Origin: CAZUCE01 sp964619265
GTDB lineage: Bacteria; Planctomycetota; UBA1135; GCA-002686595
Reading direction: 5' to 3'
DNA length: 64,000 bases
NCBI GenBank assembly: GCA_964619265.1
Contig: CAZUCE010000003.1
Location: 186,001 to 250,000 of the forward strand
A program made the translations under genes and the position numbers. Each line of letters opens with the position of its first letter. The first letter of the stretch is position 1. Shown here in pieces: positions 61,356 to 64,000 of the stretch. Below the pieces are notes generated by a model. That model was not told the origin of the DNA and did no database searches. It saw nothing but the letters and a program-made list of their open reading frames with translations.

Positions 61356-63233
61356 TTAGCTGGTGAGGACGGTGCGGAGGCGATCGAGCAGCTCGGCCGT
61401 GGTGAACGGCAGGCCTTGGACCTTGGGGTAGGAGAGGAAGCTGTGCTGGGGATACTCGCTGCGAAGGATGCGGCACATCTGCCCCATGTTCAGCTCGGGC
61501 ACGAGCACGGCCTTGTAGCGCGAGAAGATCTCGTCGAGCCCATGAGGCAGCGGCCATACGTGGCGCAGGTGCACCGCAGCGACGCTGGCACCGTCCTTGC
61601 GGGCCAGTTCGACGGCCGACTTGATCGCGCCGTAGGTCGAACCCCAGCCGAGGACGAGCAGGTCGCCCTTCTCGGGGCCAAATACATCGGGGGTCGGAAT
61701 CGAGTCGCGCACGCCAAGGACCTTGTCCTGGCGCATCTGCGACATGCGCTCGTGATTGACCGGGTCGTAACTGATGTTGCCCGAATCGAAGTCCTTCTCC
61801 AGGCCCCCCATGCGGTGCTCGAGCCCTGGCGTGCCCGGCTTGACCCACGGGCGTACGAGCTTCTCGTTGCGCGTGTAGGCGTGGCCCTTTTGCGGGTCGG
61901 TGTGATATTCGACCGGGAACGGTTCGAGGTCTTCGACCTTCGGGAGTCGCCAGGGCTCCGAACCGTTCGCGATGTAGCCGTCGGACAGAAGCATGACCGG
62001 CGTCATGAACTCGACAGCGATGCGGACCGCTTCAACGGCGCAGTCGAACGAGTCGGCCGGCGTCGCACAGGCGATGACCGGAATCGGTGCATCGCCGTTT
62101 CGTCCGAGGACCGCCTGGTAAAGGTCGGATTGCTCGGTCTTGGTCGGCATGCCGGTCGAAGGACCGGCCCGTTGAACGTCGATGAGCACCAGCGGAAGTT
62201 CGGTTGCGATGGCAAGGCCGAGCGCCTCGGTCTTCAGAGCCACGCCAGGCCCCGAGGTGCTGGTCATGCCGAGCTGGCCGGCGAAAGACGCACCGACGGC
62301 CGCACAAATCGCAGCGATCTCGTCCTCGGCCTGAAACGTGGTCACCCCGAAGTGCTTGAGCGCGGCGAGCTGGTGGAGGATGTCTGAAGCCGGCGTGATC
62401 GGGTAGGAGCCGAGGAACAGCTTGACCTTAGCCAGGTTGCAGCCGGCGACCAGGCCGATGCCAAGCGCCTGGTTGCCCATGATGTTTCGATACGTGCCGG
62501 CCGGCATCGTCTCGCACGGAGCCACCTCGTAGCGGGTTTGGAACAGCTCTTGGATGTCACCCGCGTTGTAACCGGCTTGCAGAGCCAACTGGTTCGCCTC
62601 GACCAACTCAGGTCGCTTCGCAAACTTTTTTTCCAGCCACTCCAGGGTGGTCTCAAGCGGTCGGCTGTACAGCCAATACATGAGGCCTAGCGTGTAGAAG
62701 TTCTTACAGCGCTGGGCTTCTTTCGGGGTGAGCTTGGTCTCGGAGAGCGCGTCCTTCACGCGCTTGTTGATGTCGATCTCGATGACCCGGTAGCCCGCGA
62801 GCAAACCGTCCTCTCGCGGATCGGTCTTGCACTTGGCCTTCTTGAGGTCGGTCTCGCCCCAGTTGCCCATGTTGAGCACCACGATTCCACCGGCTTTCAG
62901 ATCGGCGATGTTCACCACGAGCGCAGCCGGGTTCATCGCAACCAGCACATCCGGCTGATCGCCCGGCGTGTGGATGTCGTTAGAAGAAAACCGCAGCTGG
63001 AATCCGGAAACTCCCGGGCGCGTCCCGGCTGGCGCACGGATCTCCGCCGGGAAGTCCGGCAACGTGGCCAGGTCATTGCCCACCACCGCCGAAGTCGACG
63101 TGAACTGGTTGCCCGTGATCTGCATTCCGTCGCCGGAATCACCGGCCAGGCGGATCACAACGTTCTCTTGCTGCTGAAGCGGTAGCTCCGGAGCGGGGTT
63201 CTCAGGTTGCGGAGAGTTCACGGGTCCAGTCAT
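61356..63233 (-). CDS. korA: 2-oxoacid:ferredoxin oxidoreductase alpha subunit with fused gamma domain
   Basis: 625 residues from ATG 63233, chosen since the longer frame upstream to 63476 is Pro/Ser/Arg-rich and lacks conserved sequence. The N-terminal ~200 residues are the gamma domain (VVIRLAGDSGDGMQITGNQF). They are followed by the alpha domain (GNQALGIGLVAGCNLAKVK, SYPITPASDILHQLAALK, MTSTSGPGVALKTEALGLAI). The fusion of gamma to alpha is the two-subunit KorAB arrangement. First gene of the operon; it is divergent from the FIST gene, and TAAATT (minus strand, 63411-63406) is a weak -10 candidate. Confidence 0.94.
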   Translation of the reverse strand: MTGPVNSPQPENPAPELPLQQQENVVIRLAGDSGDGMQITGNQFTSTSAVVGNDLATLPDFPAEIRAPAGTRPGVSGFQLRFSSNDIHTPGDQPDVLVAMNPAALVVNIADLKAGGIVVLNMGNWGETDLKKAKCKTDPREDGLLAGYRVIEIDINKRVKDALSETKLTPKEAQRCKNFYTLGLMYWLYSRPLETTLEWLEKKFAKRPELVEANQLALQAGYNAGDIQELFQTRYEVAPCETMPAGTYRNIMGNQALGIGLVAGCNLAKVKLFLGSYPITPASDILHQLAALKHFGVTTFQAEDEIAAICAAVGASFAGQLGMTSTSGPGVALKTEALGLAIATELPLVLIDVQRAGPSTGMPTKTEQSDLYQAVLGRNGDAPIPVIACATPADSFDCAVEAVRIAVEFMTPVMLLSDGYIANGSEPWRLPKVEDLEPFPVEYHTDPQKGHAYTRNEKLVRPWVKPGTPGLEHRMGGLEKDFDSGNISYDPVNHERMSQMRQDKVLGVRDSIPTPDVFGPEKGDLLVLGWGSTYGAIKSAVELARKDGASVAAVHLRHVWPLPHGLDEIFSRYKAVLVPELNMGQMCRILRSEYPQHSFLSYPKVQGLPFTTAELLDRLRTVLTS

Positions 63234-63553
63234 GGGACGGCCTTGCAAAGAGGAGCAGACCGCGGGAGCAGTCGACTCGTGAAGCAGGCGGGGAGAGGCT
63301 TGGGGGGGCGATGAAGAACCAGGTCCTCGGCAGGGCTCATCGGCCCAGCCCGAGCCCCTTGGCGGGGGGTCCGGCTTGAGTTCTTCTCCCGGAAGACGGC
63401 CCCTCAATTTACCTTCCCGGGAGCCCTGTAGGCGCTCAGGCCCGCGGGAGTTATGCGGGCGGGCGATCCTAGACAAGGCTCAGAACGACCCCTGGCCCCC
63501 GATCCCGAGGCCTGCGGGCTTGCAAGCCCGAAAACTGCCGCGAGGATAGGGGG
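63234..63553. other. divergent promoter region between korA and the FIST gene
   Basis: About 320 bp. No gene recognised. Holds a TAAATT box at 63406-63411 (minus strand) and a CGAGGATAGG sequence just before the FIST start. Confidence 0.4.
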
Positions 63554-64000
63554 ATGGCCGCGCCGACATTCGCTAGTGCGCTTTCGGTGCACCCCACCTC
63601 GGGCAGCGCCGAGAGCGAGGTCCTGGAAGCCCTCCAATCCACGCTCGGCGGCGCCACCCCCGACTTGCTCGTGGTCTTTGTGACCCACCATCACGGGGCC
63701 GCCCTGGAAGGCCTCGGCCGGCGTCTGCGGGGCGCCACCGGAGCCCGGCATTTGATCGGGTGTACCGCCGAAGCCGTCATCGGGCCGAGCCGCGAGGCCG
63801 AGGGCGAGCCCGGACTGTCGATTCTGGCGGCCTGCCTCCCGGCAACCGAATTGCGTGCCTTCCGTGCCGTCACGGTCGCGGACTCCGACGGCGACCTAGA
63901 AATCGACGGAGGCCCGACCATTCTCGACCCGTCCCTGGCCAGCGCCTTGGTCTTCGGCGAGCCCTTCAGCTTTGCCGCCGAGCTGTTTCTCGAGCGCTTT
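63554..64000 (+). CDS. FIST-domain signal transduction protein, 3' end cut by window
   Basis: 149 codons to the window edge, no stop, from ATG 63554. The pattern LLVVFVTHHHG, then LIGCTAEAVIGPSREAEGEP and SILAACLPATEL fits the FIST N-terminal domain, which senses small ligands (often amino-acid-like) and is found in chemotaxis-linked and phosphorelay proteins. Too little is visible to tell whether a FIST_C domain, kinase or methyl-accepting part follows. Divergent from the korAB operon. Confidence 0.8.
   Translation, partial: MAAPTFASALSVHPTSGSAESEVLEALQSTLGGATPDLLVVFVTHHHGAALEGLGRRLRGATGARHLIGCTAEAVIGPSREAEGEPGLSILAACLPATELRAFRAVTVADSDGDLEIDGGPTILDPSLASALVFGEPFSFAAELFLERF

Overview
The window is GC-rich DNA from a Gram-negative bacterium. 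Outer-membrane lipoproteins, a beta-barrel protein ending in Phe, type IV pilin-like proteins and multiheme cytochromes show the diderm envelope. SBBP propeller proteins, SUMF1-domain proteins, lipoprotein sulfatase-like enzymes, a fused ResB/CcsA system and a two-subunit KorAB fit a member of the Planctomycetota. That placement is inference: there is no rRNA or other phylogenetic marker here.

Region 1 (1-30855) is dominated by electron transfer. A SUMF1-domain protein and a lipoprotein come first. A cytochrome c maturation operon follows (2953-7341: internally duplicated lipoprotein, ResB, CcsA). Next is a coupled pair (8380-12767): a membrane-bound 4Fe-4S/FAD/NAD(P)/cytochrome b-like fusion and a 23-CxxCH cytochrome. 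After an SBBP propeller protein and a 780-residue lipoprotein comes a block resembling a porin-cytochrome conduit (17952-23611): outer-membrane barrel, 7-CxxCH small lipoprotein and 11-CxxCH large lipoprotein. A prepilin and a PilX-like protein follow. Finally, on the minus strand, there is a molybdopterin oxidoreductase with a fused four-cluster ferredoxin/NrfD membrane partner. Together these could carry electrons between NAD(P)H or quinol, the periplasm and the cell surface; the direction cannot be read from sequence. Two long palindromic repeat elements built of the same ~29-bp unit lie at 7354-7506 and 20459-20671.

Region 2 (31083-43853) is mixed: a prolyl oligopeptidase, a PLP aminotransferase with a radical SAM/SPASM enzyme, a DEAD-box helicase, OxyR with both redox cysteines, an AlbA_2 protein, an alpha/beta-hydrolase-like protein without its catalytic Ser/His, a PilZ protein, a MauE-thioredoxin fusion, and an HU protein with an H1-like basic tail and a strong terminator.

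Region 3 (43996-50439) holds a nitrilase, two lipoprotein sulfatase-family proteins with Thr rather than Cys/Ser at the nucleophile position, a GT-C-like membrane protein and a four-domain ribosomal protein S1.

Region 4 (50905-59168) begins with a dynamin-like GTPase, followed by a translationally coupled run of three unrecognised proteins (one membrane-anchored), a cupin and a large membrane-anchored protein. It is a candidate undescribed system. The window ends with a PNPOx-family protein, KorAB (2-oxoglutarate or related 2-oxoacid:ferredoxin oxidoreductase) and the start of a FIST-domain sensor.

No tRNA, rRNA, CRISPR array, transposase or phage gene was seen.
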